Made by a program: the position numbers and the translations under genes. A stretch of DNA of 64,000 nucleotides. Source: Lactuca virosa (Eukaryota > Streptophyta > Magnoliopsida > Asterales > Asteraceae). The notes under the pieces are model-generated. The model saw only the letters and a program-made list of their open reading frames with translations. It was not told where the DNA came from and ran no database searches. The stretch lies in NCBI GenBank assembly GCA_928212115.1, contig CAKMRJ010005523.1, positions 99,747,141 through 99,811,140 on the forward strand. Reading direction: 5' to 3'. Below are positions 10,783-22,536 of the stretch, one piece after another (the stretch's first letter is position 1; each line of letters opens with the position of its first letter).

Positions 10783-13007
10783 ATCTGTCACACCCCCGAA
10801 CCAGGACGGCGGAAACGTCTGGAGGCGGGTGACTTCATTGCGCAGTATCATAACAATTGTATATAAATGAAACATAGCAAATCCAAACATCATACATCAA
10901 TATAACAAGCTTACATTGTTTTACATCATGTTTATGTTCTCAAATTTTACACAAAAAAGACATCAGTAAGCAAATCCAAAATATAGCAAAAAAATCTTGA
11001 ACCCGCGATCCACAACCTGCTTATTGGTTTCCTGAGAATACAAGTCGTTTGAAAAGCGTCAACATAAAATATGTTGGTGAGTTCATAAGCATTTTTGTAT
11101 AAAACCTTGATGATAGTTTAGAAATCCAGAAAATCCAATATTTTCTTATCAAATAGTTGTATGTCTTGTTTCAACTCGAGTATAGTTGCATGTGTGTCTT
11201 AGTTAGTCGTTTTTGAAAATCGTATATAATTGTTTCCTTCAGAAATCCAATATTTTCTGATGTATAAAATAGTAGCTTTGAAAATCATAACACTTGTGTA
11301 GAAAAATTTCATTTGAACAAACCAAAAATAGTTGTTTGTAAACCAAAAGTGAAATCTGTATAAATACATTTCTGGTATATTCTAGTGAGTCGTTATAACC
11401 ATACTAATATGACGGAGTGCCCGTTATGACGTTCTTTAGGCGTCGGTTCGTTTAAGACATTTGTCACCCTAGACTGGCCGGTTTAGCTGTAGCGAACAAC
11501 GAAGGTGCGGGGTGTCAACCCCGTATAGATCTATACACAAATTCCCGTTCCCCCTCCAGGAGACTCTTGTTATAACTCTTACAGGACTTTAGGCGTACAC
11601 TATTTATATAAATATATGTACTGTGAATATTTGTCTGACTAGAATACTAACAGATTTTTGAACAATCATGAAATCCATTATTTACTAATTAAATAATAGT
11701 AGTTGTACTCATTGACTAGATATTTCGTTTCGTTTTACTTCGTTTTGTTGCGTTTCGTTTGTTGAAAATAATCTGCTTTGTATATTTATCAATCGACCCA
11801 ATATTAGAGAAGTCGGCAAATAGACTCTTCCATTTAATATTTACTAAGTGAGACCCCATTTGTCGAAAGGTGTCAAGTTATGAGTTGTGTAAACTAGGAC
11901 TTGTGTGAAGTTACGACAACAACTTTATGACACGTGATTTTTTCTGTCATAAAAGCTCTATTTGTATATTTTCTTTGTAAAATTATTTATTTCAAATATT
12001 CATAAATAATCACTAATAGTTTGCAAAAAGTCACTAATATGACATAAAGTTTCGATTTTTAAAAGGGATATAGAAACAGTATCAACATATCAAAATATAT
12101 TTTAACCACTTTTAATTCTAGACAAGAAGCCATTGATAAAGGGGTGTATGTTGGACATACTCAAAATTTGGGAGGCTTCTTTTGTAAACAAGGTATTTCT
12201 TGTGGGGTGGTGAGAATACTTTCTGATCTTCATGAGATTTGTGAAATCTCACGTTCATAAAAAGTTAAATAAAATAATAATATTTCTACACACACATCTC
12301 AACATACGTATACATGCAAATATTCAAGAATTTAGAACAAGAGTTGATAGTATTCTTAGGAGTTTTCTGGAAGTGAGAAATGAGAAGTGGGACTTGGGAA
12401 GGAAAAGGAGTTCACGTATCTAAAGGGAAGGATAAGGGTGACTTGACATTTGCATGGAGGGCTGGTGGGTAAAGCTTGTTATCCATGGATAATGTGTGGT
12501 TTACTGAGATTTGCATGGGGAATGAAGGATTTACATCACATCAAAAAGTCAAACCCCTATATTTCCTTAGAATCTCCTTAACAATCTTGGGTATTATTTT
12601 ATATAAATATGTTTAAAATAAATAAATTTTGGCATAAAACAGGGGTTTAAGGGGTTTAGGATATGAAAAATACGAGTTTGGTGTGATTTCCGGCGTCAAA
12701 ATGTCTTAAAATGATAATAAAAAATGTCCGAAAATGACAAAAATCCGGAGTGGCATCATGCTCCTGCGAGGGTCCGAAGTGGTTAGGAAGGGTTCCGGAG
12801 TCAGGTTCGCATTCCGGAGCATTTTCTCGGATTTCCGAAGTCGCATGCGCATCAGCGGTCCGGTCCGGCCAGCAATCTTCCGAAGCGAGGCGAGGCATAA
12901 GCGAGACCTTCCGGAGCGAAGTTCCGAAGCAAAAAGATGGGTTCCGAAATGAGTGGTCCGGATGAGAGGCTTCCGAGGTGCAATTCCTCTTGGTTTCCTT
13001 AGAAGAC

Positions 13008-13095
13008 ATTCTGGACTAAGAGGGTTCCGGACCAGGAGGGTTCCGGACCAAGAGGTTTCAGACCAAGAGGGTTCCTGACCAAGAGGGTCCTTTTG
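13008..13095. repeat. Short tandem repeat, about 16-bp unit, five copies
   Basis: Five imperfect copies of a unit like GGACCAAGAGGGTTCC stand head to tail within the element B LTR. Copies differ at one to three bases. Confidence 0.8.
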
Positions 13096-13141
13096 GGTTT
13101 TCTCCTCCGGTTTTGGGCTGTTTTCGACTGAGGAAGGTACA

Positions 13142-13343
13142 TAGAGAGATTTGGGAGAGATTCCACATACTTGGAGAGATTTGGGAGAGATTTCACATAC
13201 TTGGAGAGATTTGGGAGAGATTTCACATACTTAGAGAGATTTGGGAGAGATTTCACATACTTGGAGAGATTTAGGAGAGATTTCACATACTTGGAGAGAT
13301 TTGGGAGAGATTTCACATACTTGGAGAGATTTGGGAGAGAGAG
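13142..13343. repeat. 30-bp minisatellite, nearly seven copies
   Basis: Nearly seven head-to-tail copies of a 30-bp unit, made of TTGGAGAGATTTGGGAGAGA followed by TTTCACATAC, with single-base variants in some copies. Because 30 is a multiple of three, both strands read as repeated ten-residue peptides. It lies in the LTR of element B, on the upstream (U3-like) side, so it may affect LTR promoter strength. It is not a CRISPR array, because no unique spacers separate the repeats. Confidence 0.92.
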
Positions 13344-13683
13344 AGATATATCGTGGGAGAGATTGAGAGAGACTTTGTCGGGATCCCTTATTAATGTTTT
13401 CTTCGTGGAGCAAGGACTTTAGACTTAGTTACATCCCATTTTGAGTGCCATACACCCCCGAAGGGTACTTATTAGTACTTTATAGAATTGTTACTTCCCT
13501 AAATCAGATTAGGGTTTTAAATTTTGAACATTTGGGGCTTTCAAGTGTTACTTTGCATTAGGATTTATAGTTGTACATTAGTAAACATAAAGAAATTCCT
13601 AACATATAACACTAGTTGAGTTGACCAGATTGACTTGTTGACCTTGACTGGACTTTGACTTGGCCAGAAGGTTGTCGGTTGTC

Positions 13684-13685
<2 letters not shown>

Positions 13686-13763
<78 letters not shown>
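13686..13763. repeat. (TA)n microsatellite
   Basis: A TA array with one phase slip (tatattatata) near 13725 separates the LTR of element B from the inverted LTR piece C. If B inserted here, its target duplication is hidden within the array. Confidence 0.95.
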
Positions 13764-13765
<2 letters not shown>

Positions 13766-14980
13766 TACATACAAAGGATTCATCATTTCAGCGAAACAAT
13801 TTTTATAAACTATAATAGATATAGTTTATGGGGCATTCACACTATTTTACCCTTTTGGGATAAAGAAATAATTATTTAAAAGTATAATTATTTTTACACT
13901 ACGTGACCTCTATGGAAGGGTAATACTTACAATTACAAGGAAAAAGGGTTTTCATTACACTAGACGTAAACCAGTTAATACAGTTTTTGTGAGACATACC
14001 TTTACCGTACCTACCAGAGTACACACTAAAGTCCTGTATTATAACCAGAGTCTCTTGTAAGGAGAGCATGACACTTGTGTATAGATCTATACGGGACTGA
14101 CAATCCCGCACCTAAACTGTTAGCTACAGTTAGACCGGTAGGTCTGGGGTGACAAATGTCGTACCATTCCGACGCCTGAAGAACGTTGTAGCAGGCCAAC
14201 TACCTAACATGGTTATAATAACTCACATGGGGTATTAACTAATACATTTGGTTTATAGGGCTAACTTACATTCAACCAGTTTTATTTAATAATAAAACTA
14301 CATACACTATTGTACAGTACAACTTATATTTTTGGAGACATACATTCAAAGGGATTTACACATATACAACTACAGTACATTATTTTCCAGTACAGTACAA
14401 CTTACATTTATGGAAATATACACTCAAAGGGTTTTACACAGATACAACTACAATACATTATTTTCCAGTACAATACAACTTACATTTCTAGAAACATACA
14501 TTCAAATGGTTTTATAAATATTAGAACTACATTATACTACTTCCGAGTACAACAATACTTATACATTTTCGGTCTTAGGGTTTCTAAGACTACAATTCAC
14601 TTTAAAAGAAAATATTGGATTTTATGGAATCACACTCTTTCATTTACAAGGAAAAATGACAGATTTTTCTCATACAAACGCTTATGAACTCACCAACTTA
14701 ACTGTTGACACTTTTTCAAAACTACTTGTATTATCAGGAAATCAGTAAACAAGTACTCATAAGGATTTTACAGATGGGGCGTGGCAGCGTCACATCACAT
14801 ATTTTTGTCACATATATTTGGAAATCAAACAAACAACGATTCGAATACAATGTAAAAACTTATAATTTATCAATATGATGGTTGTAATGCTTTGATCTCT
14901 ATTATTCAGTTGTTATGATACTGTACATGAAATCATACACCCCCAGACGTTTCCGTTGTTCTCGGTTTTAGGTTGTGACA
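13764..14980 (+). repeat. Inverted LTR fragment C, same superfamily as element B LTR
   Basis: This block is an inverted, diverged copy of the first part of the element B LTR. The forward-strand end TTAGGTTGTGACA at 14971-14980 mirrors TGTCACACC at 10786. The parts around 14680-14760 (opening with GAACTCACC) and 14040-14230 (TATAGATCTATACGGG, GGTGACAAATGTCG) are the reverse complements of 11020-11090 and 11400-11590. No primer site follows 14980, so it is a 3' LTR or solo LTR end on the forward strand. Its left part is presumably displaced by element B. Confidence 0.75.
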
Positions 14981-15371
14981 GTGTTTTATATACCTTATAC
15001 ATTAAGGATGTGTTTGTTAATTACACCGAAGGGTGTTTACGGCTTTCTACATATACAACAGATTACGAGTGAGTGCTTGACTTTTAGTCAAAAGCCTAAA
15101 GTACCCTTCCATCATTAAAGAATATGGTTTCAAATTGAACACAATTCTTTATAATTTGTAATCATGACAACAAGGGCAAATATGTAATTAGAGTGTTTAA
15201 CATGGCAGCTGATGGAGATTCTAGACAAATGAATGTGCTTTATCTTTTATTTATACCAATTTTCTTGCATGAATTTACTCTCTTTCTAATCCTAAAAGGT
15301 TGTATGCACTAGTAGAATGCATGCGATGGCCTTATTGGAGTGCTTATTTAGGAGAGAATTCTCTATGATGG
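14981..15371. other. Intergenic remnant, 0.4 kb
   Basis: AT-rich sequence between two LTR blocks. I see no coding frame, no RNA gene and no clear repeat. Positions 15367-15371 (GATGG) are the left target duplication of the solo LTR that follows. Confidence 0.6.
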
Positions 15372-15872
15372 TGTCACACCCCAAAACCGGAACGGCGGAA
15401 ACGTTCTGGGGCGGAGGACGTCATGTTTAGTATCACAAGACATGCATCATAGTAAACAAGTAATAAACAACCATTTCATTAGAAAGAAAGTGTTTACAAA
15501 GTATGTGATTCACATAATATAGAATACATAGCAAATAACAAAAAGACATGAAGCTATACTGCTCCATCTTCTGAATCCCAGTGCACGAACCTGTCTACTG
15601 TTCTCCTGAGAATACAAGTTATTTTGAAAGCGTAGACCAGCATTTAAGCTGGTGAGTTCATAAGATTTTAGTGATGTAGTAAGTAGTAAGAAAGTTTGTA
15701 GAAAATTATAGTAAGTTGTAGTAAGTTCTATTTAGAAAAGTTTGCCTGTTCCTCCAGAAAATCCTATATTTCCTGCTTTGATGAAAGATAAGTAAAAATA
15801 ACTCTACAGTCCTTTCTATGAGTATTAAATGGATACAAGTTATATAAAACCCAGAGTAAACAAACAATCGGT

Positions 15873-16570
15873 TGTGTGTATCTTCCCTAAGCCCACAACC
15901 AAACAAGGAACATGAAATGAGGCGGAAGACACACATCCCATTATTTGTTAGATATTCGTTGTATATAACCCCTGCGTATTCACTCGGTACTCACGGAGTT
16001 AACTGTAATAGTTCCTTTATATTTGATGAAAATATCCTTTAAGAAAACCCTTATTTCTTACAATAAAATGATAACCACAGTAGTTCCTTCTATAATCACT
16101 TAGTTTATACTAGTTATATATAATCTAATATCGAACAAAATAGTTAATTGTGTGAATCTGCCCTAAGCCCACAACCAAACAAGGAACAGGAAATGAGGCG
16201 GAAAGCACACATCCAACTACCTATCGGATATTAATTATATATAACCCTGGTGTATAAACTAAGGTATTATAGAATTAACCACCTAAGGTCCTTTAAGTTT
16301 TACTGGTTTAATAAAATGGATTAAACCCTTTACTAGTTAAGTTTCTAGTTTTGTATTCCAAAAGTTCTTCATTTGAAAGTATGTTTTGTACTAGAAAACG
16401 GTGCATTGAATTAGTGTCCTATGACCTGACCCATACATGGTACCCCTTATGATTACTTGGTGTATACGGAACATATATATAGCTAAGCTCGGATAGATAG
16501 TAGGCTGGGTGTATCTGCTCTAAGCCCACAACCAAACAAGGAACAGGAAATGAAGCGGAAAGCACACATC
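15873..16570. repeat. Three dispersed copies of a 65-bp module in the solo LTR
   Basis: A module containing CCCACAACCAAACAAGGAAC and ending GCGGAA(A)G(A/C)ACACATC occurs at 15873-15938, 16150-16214 and 16507-16570. Spacers are about 210 and 290 bp and share diverged 'atatataaccctggtgtat' type sequence. The larger unit of about 280-360 bp therefore seems triplicated inside the LTR. Confidence 0.85.
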
Positions 16571-17699
16571 TTACTACCTGTCGGACCCGATTAATATATA
16601 TCCCTGAATGCATACACTAAGGAATCATAAAGTTAGCATTATAGGTCCCTTTCTACTGAATGTACTAGACCCGACTGTTCTGTGTGTCGTTTGTAAAATG
16701 TAAGTTTTCCCTAGTTTATAACTATCTTGACTCGAAAATAGTTTGTATTAGCTTTCAAGTGGAACTGCCACTTACTGAAAGTAATGGGAATTTATAAGTA
16801 CGCAGTTGTCTTTTGAATTGGCATTCTGTAGTACTAATTACCTTAAAACGTGAAGGCTAGTTCTCGTACTATACGTTCTCCCTATCAAGAGATTCCGGGA
16901 ACCAAACGCGACCTCTGCAAACAATTGCAAGGCGTGTAATTCACATTAAAGTTTTATGATCATGTATACCCAATTTAACTATCACCTTTTGTTACAAACA
17001 ATGAGTTAGTGATTCATTGGTATAATTAGATCTAGTATGTTCTCATGCTATAGCATCTTAGTATGTTCGTTCTGTTATAGTGTATAGTGTATAGTATGTC
17101 TCTCTGATGTATTGTATCTACCTCCTTGTTTCTCTTTATGTTATCATGTATTATATCTACCTCCCTGTTTCTCTTTATGGTATGCTCTAGTATTTAGTAT
17201 GTACTTAACCCCTAAACTATACCCCTTATAGTTTACTAGTAATTTACTTGTACTGTTGTTGAAAATACTCATTTTTCTACTAAGTTATGCTGATACTTTA
17301 AAAACGGAGTTTTGTTAAACTATAAAGTAACATAACTTGAAAAGAGTTATTGAAATGTTTTGACTACTTATAAATGACATAAGTAATCTTTTGAAAATGT
17401 TTATAACAAACAATTACACAATTATCATTGTGTTCAACTTGTATTCCCCCCTTAAAACATTTAAACAGTTTAAAAGATTGATTACGGGGTATGAACTCAC
17501 CTTATGTGGGTGATTCAAACGAATATGCGCGTAAGGATGAGAAGTTCCACGAATGAAGTCCCGAGATACAACAAGTCCTAAATGACATATATTAGCATGA
17601 ATATAGTGTTTATAAGCAACTATATGAAAGGAAACACCTTCCGGGACTAGGAAACACTTGGAATGAAGTGTTGAATCACATGTGATTGACCTAAAGGGT

Positions 17700-18470
17700 G
17701 TTTATGGCCATGGTTTGGTGTTTATGGCCATATGCTTACGGCCAAGGGAGTTTACGGCCGTAAACTCATGGTTAAACATGCATAAGAGGGTGTTTGAAGG
17801 CTAGGGAAACTTGAGGGACCATTGCTCTAAACAAGGATGAGAAAGACCAACTTAATGGAGGGTGTTGAGGTGTTTACGGCCACACCATAAACCCTATGGC
17901 CATAAACACTCTATTGGGTCTTAAAGGCAAGGAGTTTCAAAGGTTCAAGTGTTCCAATGGTTAGTAAAGGTCTAGATGTGTTTAAGGTCCAAATCATGAC
18001 AACTACAAGGGTTTACGACCAAGGTGTAAACTCCTGGCCGTAAACTCTCTTTGATGATGAGTTTGGTGATGATTCAAGGTCTTACAAAGCACAAGGGAGT
18101 GTTCTAGCCTCAAATCCAAGCCTTAGGAAGAGTTTAAGGCTCAAATGGCACCTTTATAGGGGTTTACGGCCAAGGGAGATGCTCTTGGCCATAAACTCCT
18201 TTTGTTCTTGAGAATTGGATGATTTAAAAGTGTAGATCAAGTGTTTCTAGCATACAACTTAGTTAGGGGAAGAGTACTCACACTTTGGAGGCCCTTTGAT
18301 GAAGATCGGGAGTGAAATCTCGATGATACTTGAGAGAGAATGGGAGATTTCGGCCAAGGAAAGGAAAAGAATGAAGAAATGGCTAAGTCTTACATATATA
18401 GGGGTGAGTTTACGGCCATGCCATAAACTCTATGTTCTTTGGCCGTGAACTCCATTTTGGTGGTGTTAAG
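17700..18470. repeat. Array of TTTACGGCC / GGCC(G/A)TAAACTC words with a perfect 20-bp palindrome
   Basis: At least five paired words of the type GTTTACGGCCAAGG ... GGCCATAAACTC recur over 770 bp at the upstream (U3) side of the solo LTR. One pair is fused into the perfect palindrome GAGTTTACGGCCGTAAACTC at 17748-17767. Such spaced palindromic words look like protein-binding sites, but no binding factor can be named from the sequence. Confidence 0.7.
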
Positions 18471-18602
18471 GCTTGAATGTTGCACAGTGTCTCTAGCAGG
18501 TACATTCTAACACTCATTCCTTAAGTGTACTAGGCTTAAAACTCGTTAGAATGACCTTTTTCAAGGCTAGAAGGCAAAAATATTTCGGGTTGTCACAGAT
18601 GG

Positions 18603-19357
18603 CATGCAAGTCGTTTGTGTACTTCTATCCTTATTATACCCCTACTTTTTTTCCAAATTTCCCCTTTATCTATAAACTTTTTCATATTTAATCTCGTAAG
18701 TGGTAATACCATAATCAATTAGATTTATGCTTCAACTTAATTTTCTATCATTTGAAGTTGTCTACATCTACTTCCTTCTTCATGTAATCAAGACTACTAG
18801 ATATTGTGGTTCTATTTGGAAAATAGGTGTGTTCATCTTTTTAACATATTAGTTTTGATTTTTAAAATTTAGTTGAAAACATTATTTTTGGTATTTTATT
18901 AACTAGGTTTTGCCAATGAATTTAGAAGATAAATTGACTTATTTGGCAAGTTAATTTTGAATTTTCGTCCATTTTGAAAACCTATTCAAATATGTTAATA
19001 GTGACATTGCCGTTGTTTTCGTAGACAATAAGGACATGTTGGATTCATCCGATTGATGGCAAATTACATAGAATTGCAATGTATATTACTGTGGAAACCA
19101 ATTTAGACAATGTACTTCAGATAGTAACAATGTATGAAACAGATGGGCATACACACAAAATGAACACCTTCCGCCCCACGCAATGTGCATGAATCCCTTC
19201 TAGTTCTAAAAAAAAAATACTAATCATCTATAACCTATAACCTAATATGAATTTGTTATGATCGTTGCACTTTTGATTATACTATATATTGCACCATGAT
19301 GTATTACTTCATGTACCTATGTATTCATATGGCAGAAACGTTAACGACACATAATGA
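18603..19357. other. Intergenic, 0.75 kb
   Basis: AT-rich sequence holding the 3' side of the reverse-strand gene at 19358-20258. I see no other gene or clear repeat. Confidence 0.6.
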
Positions 19358-20258
19358 TTACAACTCGTCTCCGACGATAGCCACATCCGAAGACCCACCG
19401 GTAATGGCTGCATAAATCTTCCATAGAACCACGACCACTACCAGAAAGCCCACAAGGATAAACAATGGTGGATTGTTTGAAGTAACTTGTTTGCTTTCTT
19501 CCGCCGGAATTGGTTTCGCCGATGGTCGTGGATTTGACGGAAGCGGTGGTTTCTTATCGATTGCGTTTACTTTTCTCTCGGTCAACGTTTGTGAACCGGT
19601 GGTGATCGTCGATGAAGGCACCGGAGTTTCAACAGGTTTTGATGGCAAAGGTAATTGAATGGAACGATCTACCTCTGAATTGGAATTCTTCTCAATCTCA
19701 TTGATTGGGTTGCCATCGTTCTTCTCAATTTTATCGATTTTCACGACGTCAGATTTTTTCACATTGATTGAGTCGTCGATCTTCTCGATTTTTTGAATTT
19801 TTTGGATATCCTCGATTTTATCATCTCGTACAGGTGATGAACTTTGCGATTCATTTGGAGTTTCTGATGAATCATTCCCATGAATCTTCTTCTTCTGTTC
19901 GACGATAATGCAATCGGTCATGAAAAGATAAGAAAAAAAATTGAACAGATAACAAACTCACCACAGCTGTATCAAACAAAACGGCTTTAAAAATACGAGA
20001 CATGCGGGAAGAAGATGATTTCTTGATGTCTGGATCAATACAATTGCCGGAGACATCACAATATATTAAATTATCATCGGAGGCCAAAGCCTTCCGTCCG
20101 CTGCCGGAAGAAGAATCGTCGCCGGGGGTCGCAGGTTTGAAAAAGTTCTTGAAGATCAAGCTTTTTCCTCTCTTCTTCTTCTTCTTTCTTTTTGAACCAT
20201 GATCATCCATCATCTTGTCACGAAAGGAGAGATCGATCGCATGTGTTTTTTCATCCAA
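19358..20258 (-). CDS. Lysine-rich, tail-anchored plant protein of unknown function (two exons)
   Basis: Two reverse-strand exons, 20258-19962 and 19894-19358, join in phase 0 across a 67-bp intron (GTGAGTTTG...GAACAG). They give a 277-residue protein. The N-terminus is basic (SKRKKKKKRGKSLIFKNFFK, a possible nuclear-type signal), followed by a Ser-rich stretch and SSRMSRIFKAVLFDTAV at the exon end. Exon 2 starts KKKIHGNDSS and holds an Asp/Ile/Lys-rich repeat-like part (KIEDIQKIQKIEKIDDS), a Pro/Ser/Thr-rich linker and one membrane segment near the C-terminus (PPLFILVGFLVVVVVLWKIY). With only about 15 residues after it, the layout fits a tail-anchored membrane protein. The start could instead be the ATG at about 20213 (MMDDHGSK). 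I do not recognise the family. The clean splice and phase support a real gene. Confidence 0.7.
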
Positions 20259-21357
20259 ATAAATTCTTATAATTTTTCAAAAGTGGATTTATATTTTCAG
20301 ATCGAATTGTACGTGAGAGTGGCCGGTTTTGCATGTTTTAAGCGTTTTTAGATGATGTGATGGTTGTGGCTTGTGAATTGTGATGCAAAATTGTATCCTA
20401 TGTTTACAACAAAATTAAAATAAAATTCGTTAATATTTATTATTGTAAATTCAAGTTTGGATATTTAAAGATCGTAATACATTTTAAACACTTTTTTAGT
20501 TTTTTATATTTATAACAAAAATGAAATCCTTTTAAAAGACATATACAAAATTTAATAGATACTTGTACTCTTGTAGAAATTAAAGTCATATTATGCATTA
20601 TTCAAGAAATAAACAATATTTGATAAACTTTTTAAAATATTGACTGAGAATACGATTAGTTTAAAGTTGAATAAAAGTAATATGATCAGGACAATACAAG
20701 TAAGTTATATATAACTTTTATTAGTACATAATGGAATAATATTTATAATATATATGAAGTGGTTTGTCTTTGTTCCTCAGTTAATTCAATTGAAATCACA
20801 AACACTAAACCCAGTTTAGAGCATAGCACATTAGAAAATTATATAAGGCTCAATCCTCAATGTTTAGATATATTTAACAAAAATTAATTATTAACCAAAA
20901 GTTGTTTTTATTTATGTAAAAATATTTAAAAAAAATGATTATAAGTTTTTAAAATATATAAAATAACATAAAATATAAAAAGCTAAAAACTTCTAAAAGC
21001 TCTTAGAATTACAAACATTTGTTGCCGAAATACAAAAAGATTATATGTTTTTCTTGTTTAGATCTAAACCATAACTAAATTGTCCATTTCTAAAAATTGA
21101 ACTTGAAATATCATTTTTACATTAATTATTAATGGTAATCAATTAGATGGATTGACCGGTTGGCTTGAAAAGGTTTTAAAAAGCCCGCCTAACAGTTTAA
21201 GTATAAAAATATAATCGAGTGAACATTATGGAAACAATTTATTTGTGAAACCCTAATTATGCTTTCCTTCCCTATTAGAAAATGACGTCATCTCCCTCCT
21301 CCACCCTTATCGCTGACGACTTCAAGCAAGCAAAAGAGAAAGAACAAATTTAATCAA
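20259..21357. other. Intergenic, AT-rich
   Basis: Likely promoter side of the reverse-strand gene ending at 20258, with AT-rich sequence beyond. No coding frame or RNA gene seen. Confidence 0.6.
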
Positions 21358-21360
21358 TTA

Positions 21361-21651
21361 GGCTATATTTGGCATACTAGCTGAAAAGATAGCTGTTAAA
21401 TAAAAATATAGCTGATAAAAAATAACATTTCGCAAAACTAGCTGAAAAATAAGAAATGACAATAAAAAGACATTTAAAAGAATGTGTTTTTATAATCTCT
21501 TAAAGGGGTATATTTGAAAAATTATAAAAAAACTCTTAAAAAGCTAGTCTAAATAGCTTTTAAAAAAGCTAGCTTATAAACTACTTGGCTTGCCAAACAC
21601 AACTTAAAAAAACTCGAAAAATAAGCTAGTTGTGACGTGCCAAACACAACC
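21361..21651. mobile_element. Harbinger/Tourist-like MITE, 291 bp, TTA target duplication
   Basis: Imperfect terminal inverted repeats, GGCTATATTTGGCATACTAG on the left and, read on the reverse strand, GGTTGTGTTTGGCACGTCAC on the right, are each bordered by TTA (21358-21360 and 21652-21654). The inside is AT-rich, non-coding and partly self-complementary (AGCTGAAAA... / ...AAAAGCTAG). The 3-bp TTA duplication and GG-start repeats fit the PIF/Harbinger class. Confidence 0.75.
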
Positions 21652-22213
21652 TTAATGTCTAACATAATTTCTTGTTTTATATGGATATTGATAACGTTAA
21701 TTGATCTTCATTATTATCAAAGGATCCATACGTAGCAATGTATGATCCTTAAAACATCATATGATTGTTGATTATTGTTTGTCTAATTGTATTTGATTTT
21801 TAGGATTATTAAAAAACTTAATTTGTATATTTCGTTGCAAAATTGTTTTTAATCAATTAAACACCAAATGCTACCCCATTCTTAGTTTAATGTAGTTGCA
21901 AGTTACATACTACAAAAGATATGCTACTTGTTTAAAAGGTTTTATCGTACCTTACTATGGTAATTATTTTCCATAGTTGCAGTAACACCGACTTCAAGAT
22001 GTCATAATAAAACTTGAAAGATAACTTTTTTTTTATATATTGACATATAATGCCTGGTTGGGATAAGACTAGGTTTGTACGCCCTAATTAGGCTGAAGAT
22101 GACAAACAAACATCCACATCACCAATTGACACCACACATGCAAATGTTTACCAAAAATTATACCTTAAAAGAAATAAAATGGGCAAAACAAAAGGCTAGC
22201 CAACTCTCATATA

Positions 22214-22536
22214 GCGCATCCACAATACATTGAATATTCATAGAGTTCAATATATTGCCATATCACTTTTTTACATTTCATACAACTCTATTAATTTTTC
22301 TTACAATGTATAGAACTCTACAAAGTTCAATAGAACATAACAAAAGCTAGTTTATAGTATTTATTCAAGAATTAGAAAACTTACTTTTTTCTATTGAAAA
22401 GTTCAATGACCATTGAACTCCAAATCTATTGAATGCTAAAGTGACATTTCACATTAATAGAATTTCATTCATTGAATGACAACTAAACTTACCATCTCGT
22501 TCAATTTGCCAATTGAACTCGCCATTATGGATGCTC
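22214..22536. mobile_element. Probable MITE, 323 bp
   Basis: Ends GCGCATCCACAATACATTG on the left and, on the reverse strand, GAGCATCCATAATGGCGAG on the right form imperfect inverted repeats. The inside repeats TTCAATG/CATTGAA words on both arms. The bordering triplets ATA and TTA do not form a clean duplication, so the class is unsure. Confidence 0.55.

Larger units (their letters stand above)
10786..13686 (-). repeat. 5' LTR of element B (2.9 kb)
   Basis: Bounded on the forward strand by TGTCACACCCCCG at 10786, next to the primer site, and GGTTGTCACA ending at 13686. These give TGTGACAACC...GGGTGTGACA on the element strand, the same termini as the solo LTR at 15372-18597. A long LTR of this kind is typical of large plant Ty3 elements. 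It contains two short tandem arrays (13008-13095 and 13142-13343). There is a GC-rich part at 12730-12970 with many TTCCGGAG/TTCCGAAG words. All open frames inside it are low-complexity chance frames. Confidence 0.82.
15372..18597 (-). mobile_element. Solo LTR, 3.2 kb, with GATGG target duplication
   Basis: The block begins TGTCACACCCCAAAACCGG and ends CGGGTTGTCACA on the forward strand, and GATGG stands directly outside both ends (15367-15371 and 18598-18602). No gag, pol or primer site is inside, so this is a solo LTR left by LTR-LTR recombination. The termini match the LTR of element B. By that comparison the LTR runs on the reverse strand. It carries three spaced copies of a 65-bp module and an array of TTTACGGCC words. 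The intact target duplication and matching ends make the limits exact. Confidence 0.9.

Noticed and set aside
13142..13343. CRISPR-like repeat array
   Set aside because: Units follow each other without unique spacers, and this is a plant genome. It is a minisatellite in an LTR.
13171..13422. Open frames on both strands coding repeated ten-residue peptides
   Set aside because: They arise from the 30-bp minisatellite, whose period is a multiple of three. No start, domain or splice context supports a protein.
13655..13879. Frames reading repeated Tyr-Ile (also 57141-57416)
   Set aside because: Translation of TA microsatellites.
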